A stretch of 64,000 nucleotides of DNA from Plasmopara viticola (GCA_001695595.3 MBPM02000061.1:124001-188000), one strand, 5' to 3'. Counted from the stretch's first letter, positions 44,861 to 55,339 are shown. The notes: generated from the sequence alone by a model not told the origin. A program made the numbers and translations.

Positions 44861-46612
44861 TCAATCCACGTGAGCGGGATACGAAATAAGGATTGCAAAC
44901 TGCTCAACGGTTTGAGGTGCCTTTTTGGTGAAAGTGTTGTAGTAGAGTGGTGGAAGCAAAAAGAACAGTCGATTGCCATTCGAACCCAATTTTGCCAACT
45001 CATCTACCACTTCACCCTTAATGTCATGCATTTCTCCCACCGTCAGTTGAAATCCACCGAACTGCGGCATCCACGCATCAAGAGCAGTATCCTTCGATGC
45101 CCGGGGCATGTACAGCTGATTTGCGTGTTGACCGGCTGCTATCCGCTCCGCGATTTGCCGAGGCTGCAATGACGGTGGAATCTCGATTGTTTCATTGCCT
45201 CGTTCGCGTTTCATCGTCCTGTGCATTCGCATGTCAGCACTAGACGAGAGCTTTCGATACACAAAAGTCCCACCCTGCTCCAACAGGTTCATGGAATAAG
45301 GCTCAAAGATGTACCGGCACAACGAAGATGCCAGTGGGTTGTCGTCGCACGAACCGAGAAGGTTTTGCTGTAGCTCGCGATCCGGTTTCCACTTTAATCG
45401 AGCAATCACGTGCACTGCCAATTGTGAGGCATAAACGGGCTCGAATGCTCGATACGGTTCCTGACTACGAATGTGAATCAAAGTCTGAGCGATCTGAGTG
45501 GAGTGGATGGACGCCATCATAATGCAATCATCGAGAGAACAACTGCTGCACGAGTACAGCAGCAAAGCTTTCGGGTCTGTTCCAACGTCTTGCAGCACAA
45601 CGCGAGGCACACCACCGAGAGACTCAAACCGTGTCTGCCACACAGCTGCAGCCTGTGGAAACAAAGGAGCAATTGTCGCCAGCTCTTCTTTTGACCACAC
45701 TGGCATGTAGAAAACCTCGGGAGTAGGGACAAGCTTCATAAAATTACCAATGTAGTCCTGGCGCAGTGTGCTTGTGAGAAGGACAGAGCAGTTTTCAACG
45801 GGCAGTTCATCAATGGTCGTTGGATCCACCGAGTCAACGAGACACCACAGATCAGGAGACCAGAATTGTCGATTGCCTGAAAAGGGCAATTGCTTGACAT
45901 CCCGCATAGTAATGCCGTCGAAGTAGAATTGTGCATACTTGTCAAAAAGCAGCACTCGCTTCTTGTCCTTGATTAATTTCCACATGGCAAAGTAGAGGAA
46001 CACTGACTTGCCAATCCCACGCGTACCCGTGACGACTGCATACTTGACCAAATCCTTATCAATATTCGACAATGCTTGGGCAGCAATAGACGTATACGAA
46101 GAGCGAACGTAGAGTTTTTGCTGCCTTGTCATCAGCAGCAACGACGCAAAGTTGAGCCAATCACCAACTCGCTCACCAGTAGAAAAGTGTGAAAAGAATG
46201 GATCCCTGCATTCGTCGGAAAAATTGTCTCGAAAGACAGTTGGAATCGAGTTGCCTTGCTTCGAAACCTCCACCAGCACGTGAACATGACCCTCGTCAGC
46301 GACTTTATCTCCGCCACTCTCTTGTCCCACAATTTCACTGCTTAATCCGACATCCCGCAACTCTATTTCCGTGCTCTGTAGATGTTTGTACCCATTTGTG
46401 CTCCCCACACCGTGCAGCACGTCACTTGGCGTCAGCCACGCGCCATCTTTCTTCGCCACAAAGAGCTGCAGCGTGTCGGTGTTTCTCGTTATCACGTCAG
46501 GCTTCTTCACTTTCACCGCATTCTTCAGATCTCCCACCGTCGCGGTCTCGTTGATGTTGATTGAAAACCCACTTTTCGCTACATCAACAATCGCACAAAC
46601 GAGCTTCACCAT
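44861..46612 (-). CDS. Crinkler (CRN) effector, NTPase plus REase-fold type (CRN-C)
   Basis: An intact 583-residue protein. The N-terminal ubiquitin-like header carries LFVAK at residues 50-54, a variant of the LFLAK translocation motif. HVLVEVSKQ at 111-119 marks the usual header boundary where CRN effector domains recombine. The effector part has a P-loop GTRGIGKS (196-203), a Walker B-like LWCLVDS, the WSKEEL and GGVPRVV motifs of CRN/RHS-type STAND-like NTPases, a basic KRERGNE patch near 470, and a C-terminal DAWMPQFGGFQLTVGEMH segment resembling the D...Q-x-T...H core of CRN REase-fold domains. Such proteins enter host nuclei during infection. No clear cleavable signal peptide is visible, as in many CRNs. 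It is more divergent than CRN-A and CRN-B, which resemble each other closely. Confidence 0.9.
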   Translation of the reverse strand: MVKLVCAIVDVAKSGFSININETATVGDLKNAVKVKKPDVITRNTDTLQLFVAKKDGAWLTPSDVLHGVGSTNGYKHLQSTEIELRDVGLSSEIVGQESGGDKVADEGHVHVLVEVSKQGNSIPTVFRDNFSDECRDPFFSHFSTGERVGDWLNFASLLLMTRQQKLYVRSSYTSIAAQALSNIDKDLVKYAVVTGTRGIGKSVFLYFAMWKLIKDKKRVLLFDKYAQFYFDGITMRDVKQLPFSGNRQFWSPDLWCLVDSVDPTTIDELPVENCSVLLTSTLRQDYIGNFMKLVPTPEVFYMPVWSKEELATIAPLFPQAAAVWQTRFESLGGVPRVVLQDVGTDPKALLLYSCSSCSLDDCIMMASIHSTQIAQTLIHIRSQEPYRAFEPVYASQLAVHVIARLKWKPDRELQQNLLGSCDDNPLASSLCRYIFEPYSMNLLEQGGTFVYRKLSSSADMRMHRTMKRERGNETIEIPPSLQPRQIAERIAAGQHANQLYMPRASKDTALDAWMPQFGGFQLTVGEMHDIKGEVVDELAKLGSNGNRLFFLLPPLYYNTFTKKAPQTVEQFAILISYPAHVD

Positions 46613-46655
46613 CTTTTCGGAATCTGGAAATGAGAGATCAAAGAAAAGTATTCTT

Positions 46656-46671
46656 CGTAGTTAAGCGAACC
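46656..46671 (-). promoter_or_regulatory. conserved CRN upstream motif (CRN-C)
   Basis: GGTTCGCTTAACTACG on the minus strand, about 45-60 bases before the ATG, matches the TTCGCT-AAGTACG motif found before CRN-A and CRN-B. It lies where an oomycete core promoter or 5' leader would be. Confidence 0.5.
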
Positions 46672-46805
46672 GAGTCGTGTCACATTGACTTCCAACCAAT
46701 GACGAGAGACCATATCGTCACGTGACGTGATGTGATCAAGAAAAACACGCTGGCATTGTTATGTACCACAGGTTGGCATGGCAGTTCTTAAAGCAAATGG
46801 TTTCT

Positions 46806-46915
46806 TTGCGTGTAGTCTTAATGCTGCTCTGTGAGGTGCTCAGAAATGTGGAGGAGACTTCGAGTTATTGCCTCTATTTTCGCTCAAAAACGCCAGCCAG
46901 TCTCCTCCGTCGACT
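46806..46915 (+). repeat. inverted repeat arm 1, CRN 5'-flank-like
   Basis: Pairs as an imperfect inverted repeat with 47,160-47,258. Matching blocks are GTAGTCTTAATG, CTCTGTG-GGTGCTC, GTGGAGGAGAC and CGCT-AA-ACGCCAGCCA. The last block is the CRN upstream motif, here TTTTCGCTCAAAAACGCCAG (46,877-46,896). Confidence 0.7.
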
Positions 46916-46989
46916 ACCTTCGTCACGTCATCTCTTTCCTTCTAACACGTTTCCTATCCTGCTGTCAAGATCTTTGTCTTCCCAGCTTC

Positions 46990-47155
46990 TTTTCTTTCAT
47001 TTTGTACTTTGTTTTATAAAGTCGACAGTACCGAAGCAGAAGCTAAAATGCTTATCTCTTTGAGAATCCTTGAGCTGTGGATTGCTGAAGACAGCGTCGA
47101 GAGGAACCTTGTCATTCTTTGGCAAAATGCACAGAGAAGACTTTTGCTTGGCAAT
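46990..47155 (-). pseudogene. relic of an LWY-type effector gene
   Basis: Minus-strand pieces match the LWY effector at the window end. KQKSSLCILPKND and VPLDAVFSNPQ (47,150-47,085) correspond to KQDFQLRAMLEKDENTPEAVFNK, and one frame over LLRYCRLYKTKYKMKE (47,040-46,993) corresponds to WLRYCQLYKTKHNMND. At DNA level, a block ending GTACCGAAGC (47,003-47,035) matches 63,493-63,525 with about five or six differences. It begins about 10 bases after a CRN-type upstream motif, as though a CRN 5' flank had been joined to an LWY fragment. It is frameshifted and has no header, so it is called a pseudogene. Confidence 0.6.
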
Positions 47156-47159
47156 GACA

Positions 47160-47258
47160 AGAATGGCTGGCGTACTTAAGCGAAGGTGAAGGCAGGCAAA
47201 AGAGGTCTCCTCCACGATTCGAGCACCACACAGAGTAACATTAAGACTACATGCATAG
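47160..47258 (-). repeat. inverted repeat arm 2, CRN 5'-flank-like
   Basis: This arm is the minus-strand counterpart of 46,806-46,915. It ends with TTCGCTTAAGTACGCCAGCC (47,162-47,182 on the minus strand), closer to the intact CRN upstream motif than arm 1, and leads straight into the LWY relic. Confidence 0.7.
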
Positions 47259-47464
47259 GAACCATAAGCCTTGGACTTGTCTATATGTCTTCTTAACTAT
47301 TATAACTTGCATCATCGACTTTGTATTAAACTCATATGAAAATAGGACATTTCGAGCTTATATCGATGTCGATTGTGTAATACGACAAGCGTGCTTCACG
47401 TGTGCGCTAATAGTGGCGCTTGTTTGCCATCTTGTCCGCCCGATGACCACCATGTTTTAAATTC

Positions 47465-48010
47465 CTATTCTTACAATTGTCTGAAGAAAAAAGACTTGTG
47501 CAATATATTGATGACATGTTGATTGCTCACGAAAGATTGGTACGCTTTGAAGATAAAGTTGACGTCAAAAAAGCCTTGGACCATTCATCCATTTCATCTG
47601 TTCCGAAAACAAAACAAGAATTGCAAACTGCTCGATGGGTTGAGGTGTGTTTTAGGTGTAAGTTTTGTAGTAGTGCTGGGAGCAAATAGAAAATAGAAAC
47701 GTCGATTGCCATTCGGACCCAATTTCGCCACATCATCAGCCACCCTCCCATTGATGTCACGCGTTTTTGCCATTGCTATTGAAATCCACCGAACTGCGGC
47801 ATCCACGCATCAATAGCAGTATCCTTCGATGTCCGAGGCACGTACAAAGGATTTGCATGTTGACCGACTTCCACCCGCTCCGCGATTTGCCGAGGCTGCA
47901 ATCAAGGTGGAATGTCACTTACATCTCTATCGTCTTCATCTAAGTTGCCTCGTTTGCGTCCCGCTAGTCGTAATTTCGAAACCCTGTGCAGTAATTGGGG
48001 AAACAGGAGA
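47465..48010 (-). pseudogene. CRN C-terminal relic with 3' flank
   Basis: The sequence from 48,010 down to about 47,618 matches the last ~130 codons of CRN-C, -A and -B. It includes the region coding CGCTCCGCGATTTGCCGAGG (plus-strand spelling), the ALDAWMPQFGG segment and KLGPNGNRRF, but in broken frames (for example a one-base change of frame at MAKTRDINGRVADD). From 47,618 to 47,465 it continues into a decayed copy of the CRN-A/B 3' flank. The header and NTPase parts are absent or unrecognisable. Confidence 0.8.
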
Positions 48011-48180
48011 CGTCATAAGGTAATTCGCCTGAATAGCCGTTCAAGCCAATCGACACCTAGTGATATTGGGGGGGGGCTAAAGAATCAAAATTGGAAAAGT
48101 TGAAATTAGATATTGACGATTGTCGAAAGTGCGAGGCGTAACATCCCATCATTCATTGAAAGACTATGTGACACGTTCGC

Positions 48181-48201
48181 GTTTTCGCTCAAGTACACCA
48201 G
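48181..48201 (+). promoter_or_regulatory. conserved CRN upstream motif (CRN-A)
   Basis: GTTTTCGCTCAAGTACACCAG, 31-51 bases before the ATG, followed by AAATTCTCCTAGTCTAGAAT. The same block precedes CRN-B with small changes, and the core precedes CRN-C and the LWY relic. Confidence 0.55.
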
Positions 48202-48231
48202 AAATTCTCCTAGTCTAGAATCTGACGACTA

Positions 48232-49974
48232 ATGGTGACCCTTTCGTGTGCGATCGTTGGTGCAGCTGGAAGTGCTTTCCCTGTAGACATTAATGAGATC
48301 GTGACGGTGGGAGATTTGAAGAAAGTGATCAAAGCGAAAAAGCCTGATACAATCAAGGGCAATCCCGACAAGCTGCAGCTCTTCCTGGCCAAGACGGCGG
48401 ACGGCGCATGGCTAATCGATTGCAAAAATTCAGACACGTTGCTTCAGAGAAAAGTTGATGCGTCATCGTATTTGAACTTGCGTGCGTCATGGAAGCTTAG
48501 CGAGCCGACTCTCTTCGGTGGTGTTTCGATAGAGAAAGACGGCGTTCACGTGCTCGTGGTGGTTCCGAAGCAACGAAGTTCGGCTCAAACTTTCTTTCGA
48601 GACGGATGTTTGTACCAATGTAGTGATCCATTCTTTACAAAATTCGCTGCTGTTGATCAAGTTGGCGATTGGCTCCATTTTGCATCGTTGCTGCTGCTGA
48701 CGAGGCAACAAAAGCTCTACATTCGTCCTTCGTATGCGTCTATTGCTGCCCAGGCATTGTCAAAGGTGGATCTAAATTGCGAGAAGTATGTTATCGTCAC
48801 GGGCACGCCTGGGACTGGCAAGTCGGTGTTCGTCTACTATGCCATGTGGAGATTGGTCAAGGACAAGAAGCGAGTGCTGTTTATCACACGAAAACCGCCC
48901 ATCTATTTCGATGGCATTACTATGTGGGAGGTAAAGCGGTTGCCATCTCCATTCAATGAAGAATTCTGGTCTCCTGATCTGTGGTGCCTTGTCGCTTCAC
49001 AAAGCCCGGCTCGTATTCCTGGACTTCCCTACATGCATTGTTCCATTCTTTTGGCAAGCACACTGGAGCAGGAATATATCAGTAATTTTATGAAGCTTGC
49101 TCCACCTCCTGATGTTTTCTGCATGCCAGTGTGGTCAAAAGAGGAACTTGCAACAATTGCACCCTTGTATCCACAGGCTGCAGCTGTGTGGCAACACCGA
49201 TTCGAGTGTCTCGGTGGTGTGCCTCGCGTGGTGCTGCAAGACATTGGAACAGACCCCAAGACTTTGCTAATGTCCGCGTGCAACACGTGTTCCCTTGATG
49301 AATGCATTATAATGGTGTCCATCTACTCTGATATCTCCCAGATCGCCCAGACTTTGATTCATCTCCATAGCCGAGAACCGTATCGAGAACTTGAAGCTAT
49401 CTATGCATCACAACAGGCAGTGCAAGTGATTGCTCGATCAAAGTTGAAATCGGAACGCACGAGAATGAAAAACCTCCTCAATTCGTGCTACAAAACACAT
49501 CTGGCAACTTCGCTATGCCGATACATCTTGGAGTCTTACTCCATGAATCTGTTGGAGCAAGGTGGGACTTTCGTGTATCGAAAGCTCTTGTCTAGTGCTG
49601 ACATGCGAATGCGCAAGACGATTAAGCGCAAACGTGGCGATGAAACAATCGAGATTCCGCCGTCCTTGCAGCCTCGGCAAATCGCGGAGCGGGTGGAAGT
49701 CGGTCAACACGCAAATCAACTGTACGTGCCTCGGGCATCGAAGGATACTGCTCTTGATGCGTGGATACCGCAGTTTGGTGGATTCCAGATGACTGTGGGA
49801 GAAACGCATGACCTCAATGGTGAAGTGGTAGATGAGTTGACGAAATTGGGTCCGAAAGGCAATCGACTCTTTTTTTTGCTTTCACCACTCGTCTACAAAA
49901 CTTTTACCAAAAAGTCACCTGAAACCATCGAACAGTTTGCGATCCTTATTCCGGATCCCGAACCGTTGGAATGA
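48232..49974 (+). CDS. Crinkler (CRN) effector, NTPase plus REase-fold type (CRN-A), Walker B altered
   Basis: An intact 580-residue CRN. The ubiquitin-like header has LFLAK at 50-54 and HVLVVVP at 106-112, both canonical. The effector part has the P-loop GTPGTGKS (191-198), WSKEEL (301-306), LGGVPRVVLQD (327-337), a basic IKRKRGDE nuclear-localisation-like patch (464-471), and DAW..FQMTVGETH (509-526), a REase-fold-like core. The Walker B region reads LWCLVAS where CRN-B and CRN-C have LWCLVDS, so the conserved Asp is Ala at residue 255 (codon GCT against GAT). That would weaken Mg-ATP hydrolysis if this is the catalytic acid. The protein differs from CRN-B at roughly 40 of 580 positions by eye. 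No intron; no clear signal peptide. Confidence 0.92.
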   Translation: MVTLSCAIVGAAGSAFPVDINEIVTVGDLKKVIKAKKPDTIKGNPDKLQLFLAKTADGAWLIDCKNSDTLLQRKVDASSYLNLRASWKLSEPTLFGGVSIEKDGVHVLVVVPKQRSSAQTFFRDGCLYQCSDPFFTKFAAVDQVGDWLHFASLLLLTRQQKLYIRPSYASIAAQALSKVDLNCEKYVIVTGTPGTGKSVFVYYAMWRLVKDKKRVLFITRKPPIYFDGITMWEVKRLPSPFNEEFWSPDLWCLVASQSPARIPGLPYMHCSILLASTLEQEYISNFMKLAPPPDVFCMPVWSKEELATIAPLYPQAAAVWQHRFECLGGVPRVVLQDIGTDPKTLLMSACNTCSLDECIIMVSIYSDISQIAQTLIHLHSREPYRELEAIYASQQAVQVIARSKLKSERTRMKNLLNSCYKTHLATSLCRYILESYSMNLLEQGGTFVYRKLLSSADMRMRKTIKRKRGDETIEIPPSLQPRQIAERVEVGQHANQLYVPRASKDTALDAWIPQFGGFQMTVGETHDLNGEVVDELTKLGPKGNRLFFLLSPLVYKTFTKKSPETIEQFAILIPDPEPLE

Positions 49975-50699
49975 GTGGAAATGGTCCGAGGCTTCTTGGC
50001 ATCAACTTGCTTTGTGGCATACCAGAACGTTGTTTCGTCATCGACATAGAACACAATGAATTTGATCCTGACAAAGGGTTCGAAATGATGAGGCAATGAA
50101 CTCAAAAGAGCTCGAGACGAGATTTCAAGCAAAAGTATGATATTAAGAATCTCATTGGAATAACTTTTGTCTCAGAAACAAAATCAACAGCATCAACTCG
50201 ATGGGCTCAAAATTGCTACCCAAAACTACTATCGAATTCACCAAATGCTTGCAGTTCTTATAGCGCTAAATACTATCATTCGGTGATAAATGAACGTATG
50301 AGCCCAACTTTAATGCCAAGAAGCAACATGACAACAACGCCTTAGTACTATGAACGCTTCAAACTAAATAATGCAGCGTAGACATAGCAATATGCCCCTC
50401 AAGAAAAAGCATAACGAAGATTTCTATAACAGCCACCTACCGATTGAACTGGAATGAGAAAGAAGGTAGATCGAAGTACGACTTATTCACGAGCTTATAT
50501 ATGGGGTATAGCTAACAGAAAAATCCTTAGGTCAAATATGAGCTGATTTATTATTGCTTTTATTGTGACTAGTATGTGATACAAATACAAACGTATGTGC
50601 TCGAACTGTAAAGATTTAATATAAAGCTCAGTAAGCTTCGTCTAAAGATTTAGATTATTGAGAGATAAGTCAAATTAAAAACAGAATTTGCTGGTCTAC

Positions 50700-50970
50700 T
50701 TTGTGTCTAAAAGAATTAAGACTAAGGTAAATATGTTTGCACTCGTTGAGCACATTTGGGCGGCTCACGTTGTTTGTGAAGGCGCTTTCCCTCCTCGCCG
50801 TCTCTACTATTTTCAGACCCGATAAGCATATTGTCTATGACCATAACAGTGAACAGGATACGAGGCTTAAATTACCAGTGCACTGCTTGACAAGATGCAC
50901 TCGAGGAACCCGCGGTTTTAAGTGATGATCAAGTATTTACTGTTATCGAATATTACAATCAAATTCTCGC
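50700..50970 (+). repeat. diverged direct repeat, copy 1
   Basis: Matches 60,570-60,830 in the same orientation. The clearest anchor is GAGCATATTGT/AAGCATATTGT followed by CTATGACCA-AA and CACTGC. A partial frame FRPDKHIVYDHNSEQDTRLK suggests a coding ancestor; the family is not recognised. The two copies flank the CRN-A/CRN-B pair on the right-hand side of each unit. Confidence 0.45.
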
Positions 50971-53900
50971 CCATAGTTTACCGATTCAGGCAAAGTCGCC
51001 TCAACCTGGATCACTGTTTAAGTAACTTTCGTCTTAATCATGTGTTCCGCTTCCGTCAATTATAACTCGACCTGTGCTGCTGGTTGAATCTCCAGCCGTC
51101 GCCTCTATTGATGATCATGAGCGCGTCTGTATCGAGTTTCCACGACACCGGCTCAGTCTACATCAAAATTCCTTGGTGTCCGCAACTCGATGTCATTTGT
51201 CTTTGGAATTTATTATATATGTAACACGCGCTTGAGTGCCTTCCAAAGTTCAAGGCATGGAATCGACCCGAAGTAGCTGGAAAGTCTTTTCAGCTACCGG
51301 TGAGCCCAACCACTAGGTTTATCAGGAAGCCGACGGCATCGCGGTATGGCCCCTTTCTATTGTCTCTTCGAATTGTTAGTCTCTTTCGCCCGAGGCATAG
51401 GTCTCGTCAAGAACTGGGCCTTGATGTATCATGATCGATATCCGATTTCTCATACCAAACTTCTCCAGAGTGCGTGGTGACGAGTCTGCTGCGCTTTTAA
51501 AGATATAGTCTTAAAGCGCTGACAAAGTTTAGCACGCACCTTTTTCGATTTCCAGGCCACATGGCGTACATAAATCGCTGAGTCCGTCGCGTCAAGGTAT
51601 TGACGGAATATATTTTTTGTCAACATAAAAACCCCGGCTTTGCTTTTTGCGAGAATCAAGCATCAGGCCTTCTAAGTCTCTTACAATGAAGAAAAACATT
51701 ATGGCATGACAGTGGCATGATTGTTATTGAGCCATATGCGCACGTCAGCCCAGAGTTGCGCGAAATGAGCTTCTCTAAACGCTTTCGGAAGCGGTCAGGC
51801 ATCGAAATGAAGAGTGCACCCTAGTCAGTAGTCGTATGTTAGATTCTTCTCAAGTTTTATGAGAATGCGTGTTCCTTAATATCCTCGTCACTTGACAGTT
51901 TGCAGTGAGTTCCTTAAAGAAACAAAGAACAAACGTTTAGGATACGCAAAATCGAGCAGAATCTCTGGCGGAGCGCCGAGGTGAGGTATGTTGAGTGGAA
52001 CAGCTAGAAAAAAATTAAAAAATCCTCAACCTCCTCACAATGGCTTCATCCCGTGAATCGCCTATTTTATTTAGTGAGGATATTAGGCCGAAAGATAGTC
52101 GAATCTAGAAAGCCAACGCTACACCGATACAAGGGATGGCAATAAAAAATTGCCCGCGAGCTTAAAATCCCTCGCATACTTTTGCGTATAGGGTCCCTGA
52201 AGCCAATAACGTCGGCTCATTAGGCAGATGCCTCACTCAAGTCGAAATTGCCCACATTTGACACATCAGCACAAAAAACGGGTATAAATTGTAGTTTCTC
52301 CACCATCTAGAGCTGCGCAACGTGCGTCGACTTTTGTAAATTTATTGAAGCCGTAATCTAATGAGCACGGAAGCATTATTTTTGGGTCTTACACAGGCAT
52401 GGTGGTTTCCTGAGATACAATCTTAATTTGGGTTTTAAGCGCATCAATGTCTGTCTCGAAGAGAGGAGCTCAGGCGACTTGCTCCCGAACCGATGCTTCC
52501 ACGCAGCTAAGGCTCCTAATTTGGTTATCCAAAGCCCAAATATTTGGAGCTGGGTAAATTGTATTCATTAACTTATTAAAAGTAAAAAATTGGAGCTGGG
52601 ACACCCAGTTCATTTTGTGGCAAAGATAGCTAAGATCTTTGTTGGCACTCTTTGTCATTGCTTCTATCAGACAGTAGTCTTAAGTGATATCTCAGCGGAA
52701 AAACTTCGTACGTGAGGACAGTATCCTTCTCCTAACCTCGTCGATAAACGGAGCAAGCTATACTGTCACACTGAGAGTATTTGTGAACAACGCCGTTGCC
52801 GAGGTCAAGTTTTTTTGTGTTGTCGAGAGGATTCCTATAATTCGGTAACTGTCTGAAATTATACTTCAGCGAGACTTCCTTGACGCTCTTGATCACAGTA
52901 GTTACCGACTTCGGCAGAGCGTGTTTCATTTGCTATAGTGGAAAGACAAACTTGTGTTCTCTTTAGCTCCCTTGTGACCGCTGCAAAAGCAGTCTTCGCT
53001 CAAATTGTTAGTGCAGATGCGCCAAAAGAGTCTGCAAGTCCTATGCTCGAGTGAGCAAGATAAATATTTTGGGCGACTTAACTTAGTTACGTACGGCATG
53101 CTCACAGGTCTAGCTCTAATTTCGTATACTTCACCACCAAAGGTCACATTTGGTGGGCCATAGTCGCCCTAAGAGCTTGAAAAGAATGTAATCGAGACAC
53201 GCGGCACAAGTCTACACAAAGAGCGACTTAGACCTTAAGCAATAGCCTGGTGTGCTTACGGTGCTTTGCCAGATGATGGTCAAGCGCTATGAGCTTGACT
53301 CACTGCTTGTTGACGAGGTAGTGGGTTGACCGAGAGTTTAAATATTAGAACGAGATTTGCGACTTATACCGTTGTTTTGAGTAGGCTTCCGAGTAAAAGC
53401 ACAAGCGAAAACGGAGCAAATTATAAGACTTAGCATGCCAAAAGTGTGGTCGAAACTCACAAGAGCGGACATTTATGGTTTCAACAAGACCAGAGTCTTA
53501 ACAAGGGAGGGTGTAACAATCAAAAAAGAACAGAACTAGGTCAAATTTGCTAATGATCGTACCACAATGTGTGCCAACCGTCATGTGATGTTCGGAGCCT
53601 CTGAGAGAAGTAGCACTTAATTTTAAGAAGCTTGCAGAAGAGCGGTACATAGTCCAGTGACCACTGTTTAGCGCATGTGGGAGAAATGATGTTGCTAGGT
53701 ACTACTTATAGGGTATTTGCCCCACACGTGGGGAAGAGTCGATGAACAATAATAGGGTTCCGTTCGCGATTTAAAAAGCAAGAGAAATATAAGCCACTGT
53801 CATTACGATCAATAGTACATCTGAGAGTCCGAAAGAGGGCAACCTGCGACTCGTATTGGCTCCAAGTATTAAAATCTCATAAATCTGATCGACGCACATA

Positions 53901-55120
53901 TGAGCAAATATCTTTGACAGATTCACTGCTTCTCTCGTTAAGCTGTTGTAACGTCCCTATATTCTTGCTCTTGTAATACCTGATGTCATTTAAATAGATC
54001 GGTTCACCATACTGACTCTTAAATTGATCTTGTAACGAGACTTGTGCAGACCGATCACACTGATTTCATAAGCATGTATCAATATATATAATGTCAAATA
54101 TTTTGTCCTTTGACCCAATCCGTTCCATTTTTGTCTGTACTTAAAAAAGCTATCACTTTTGCTAGCAGCAATACGCCGTCACTCCACCGAGTCAATTTGT
54201 GCGAATTCAGCTTGCTGCACAACCAGATATAACAACGCTAGTAATATGACATAATTGAAAGTGCCGCCTGGTCAGCATCCGCCAGTAAACGGTCTAAGCC
54301 AAAGGTCGTCTGCTTAGACTGCCGCATACCTTTCGGTTCGTCTTGGACCACTTAAAACTTGTCAATATCGTATAAGTACAAGCGAAGGACTTAAAATACA
54401 GCTCGCATCTCCTTCAACTCGTCTGAGACCAGTAAATGTTTGTTCTAAGTACACAATGGGATCGAGTTGGATAGGAAGGTCGTGGAGTTCTTTACTTCCT
54501 TTACATCAACGGTATTGACCCCCTGCGTATTAACGCCATCGAAAGTTATCAGAAAGAAAAGTTTTCAGCCAGTGATTTGACCATATAATTGATAATGTAC
54601 TAAATTAGCCATTGGTCCTACATTATACTAGCTGCTAAACTTAAAAGTATATCTCATTTACTTCAAAGGCTAAGGTGAAAATGTTTACTGCATTGAGTTA
54701 AGCGTCACTATAATTATTGCACAAGTTTGCCGTTCGAATGGTCGGTAAAACGTGTGTAATCAGAAAGTCAAGCTAGCTCAGGACTTTACTCTAGCTCATC
54801 ATATTAATATAAAGAGTGTATCTATCAATGTCATGAAAAAAAGAGATGATCAAGATCTTGAACAAAATACCCAAAAAAAATTAATACTGATTATTGTTGC
54901 TTTTTCTTAAATACAGAATGGACTTGTTTTGTCATCTGATATTAAAACTGATAAGATAAAAAGAAGTCGCCTCATTGATAAACTTACATCTAAGCAAGCA
55001 TGAAGTATGAAGGTCCTGGATTTCTGCAATCATTAGCAGGAATACGAGAAGTTTTTAGTCAACAATACAGACAATGGGTAAGCTTTACACAACCATCAAC
55101 TTTGGTGATGTTTACTTAGA
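50971..55120. other. AT-rich region between CRN-A and CRN-B, left part
   Basis: No supported gene; frames stay under 75 codons. It contains repeat copy 2 of the family at 420-1,245 (51,730-52,615). ACAAGGGAGGG followed by TGTAACA at 53,502-53,519 looks like a polypurine tract next to an LTR start, but no LTR end or partner was found. Confidence 0.4.
51730..52615 (+). repeat. diverged dispersed repeat, copy 2
   Basis: Partner of 420-1,245 with the same order of anchors. Peptides PYAHVSPELREM and SLGRC occur but the frame is broken. Confidence 0.45.
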
Positions 55121-55123
55121 GCA

Positions 55124-55336
55124 CTATCGATATGTATATCGCCAATAAACAATCTCATTATTCTCATACTCGTCCCAGCCGTAAAGAAAATCCCGTCCAA
55201 AGAAACGAGTTGGGAAGGGACTATAATCATTGATTTGAGCATTTGTATATAAGCTGGGCATTAAAATGCAGGCTAGCGATAGGGTCAACAACGGCGAAAA
55301 GAAGCTACTTTCACCATCGCACATCATTACCATCAC
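55124..55336 (-). CDS. possible small secreted protein (doubtful)
   Basis: A 70-codon frame. After a polar start (MMVMMCDGESS) comes FFSPLLTLSLACILMPSLYT and then NAQ, a plausible signal-peptide core with a cleavage site, followed by about 36 residues rich in Tyr, Phe and acidic residues (RFFGRDFLYGWDEYENN). No RXLR or cysteine pattern is present. It may be a chance frame or a remnant. Confidence 0.22.
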   Translation of the reverse strand: MMVMMCDGESSFFSPLLTLSLACILMPSLYTNAQINDYSPFPTRFFGRDFLYGWDEYENNEIVYWRYTYR

Positions 55337-55339
55337 AAG

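Larger units (their letters stand above)
48150..50135 (+). repeat. inverted duplication, arm A (CRN-A unit)
   Basis: The unit includes CRN-A plus about 80 bases upstream and 160 bases downstream. It corresponds to 58,255-60,245 in opposite orientation. Flanks match clearly (ATTGAAAGACTATG upstream; TATGTCGATGACGAAACAAC, minus spelling, downstream) but carry more differences than the coding part. Confidence 0.85.

Noticed and set aside
47477..47600. Copia reverse transcriptase gene suggested by YIDDML
   Set aside because: The segment aligns with the 3' flank of CRN-A and CRN-B; no other Copia domain occurs nearby. The idea is kept only as a low-interest finding.
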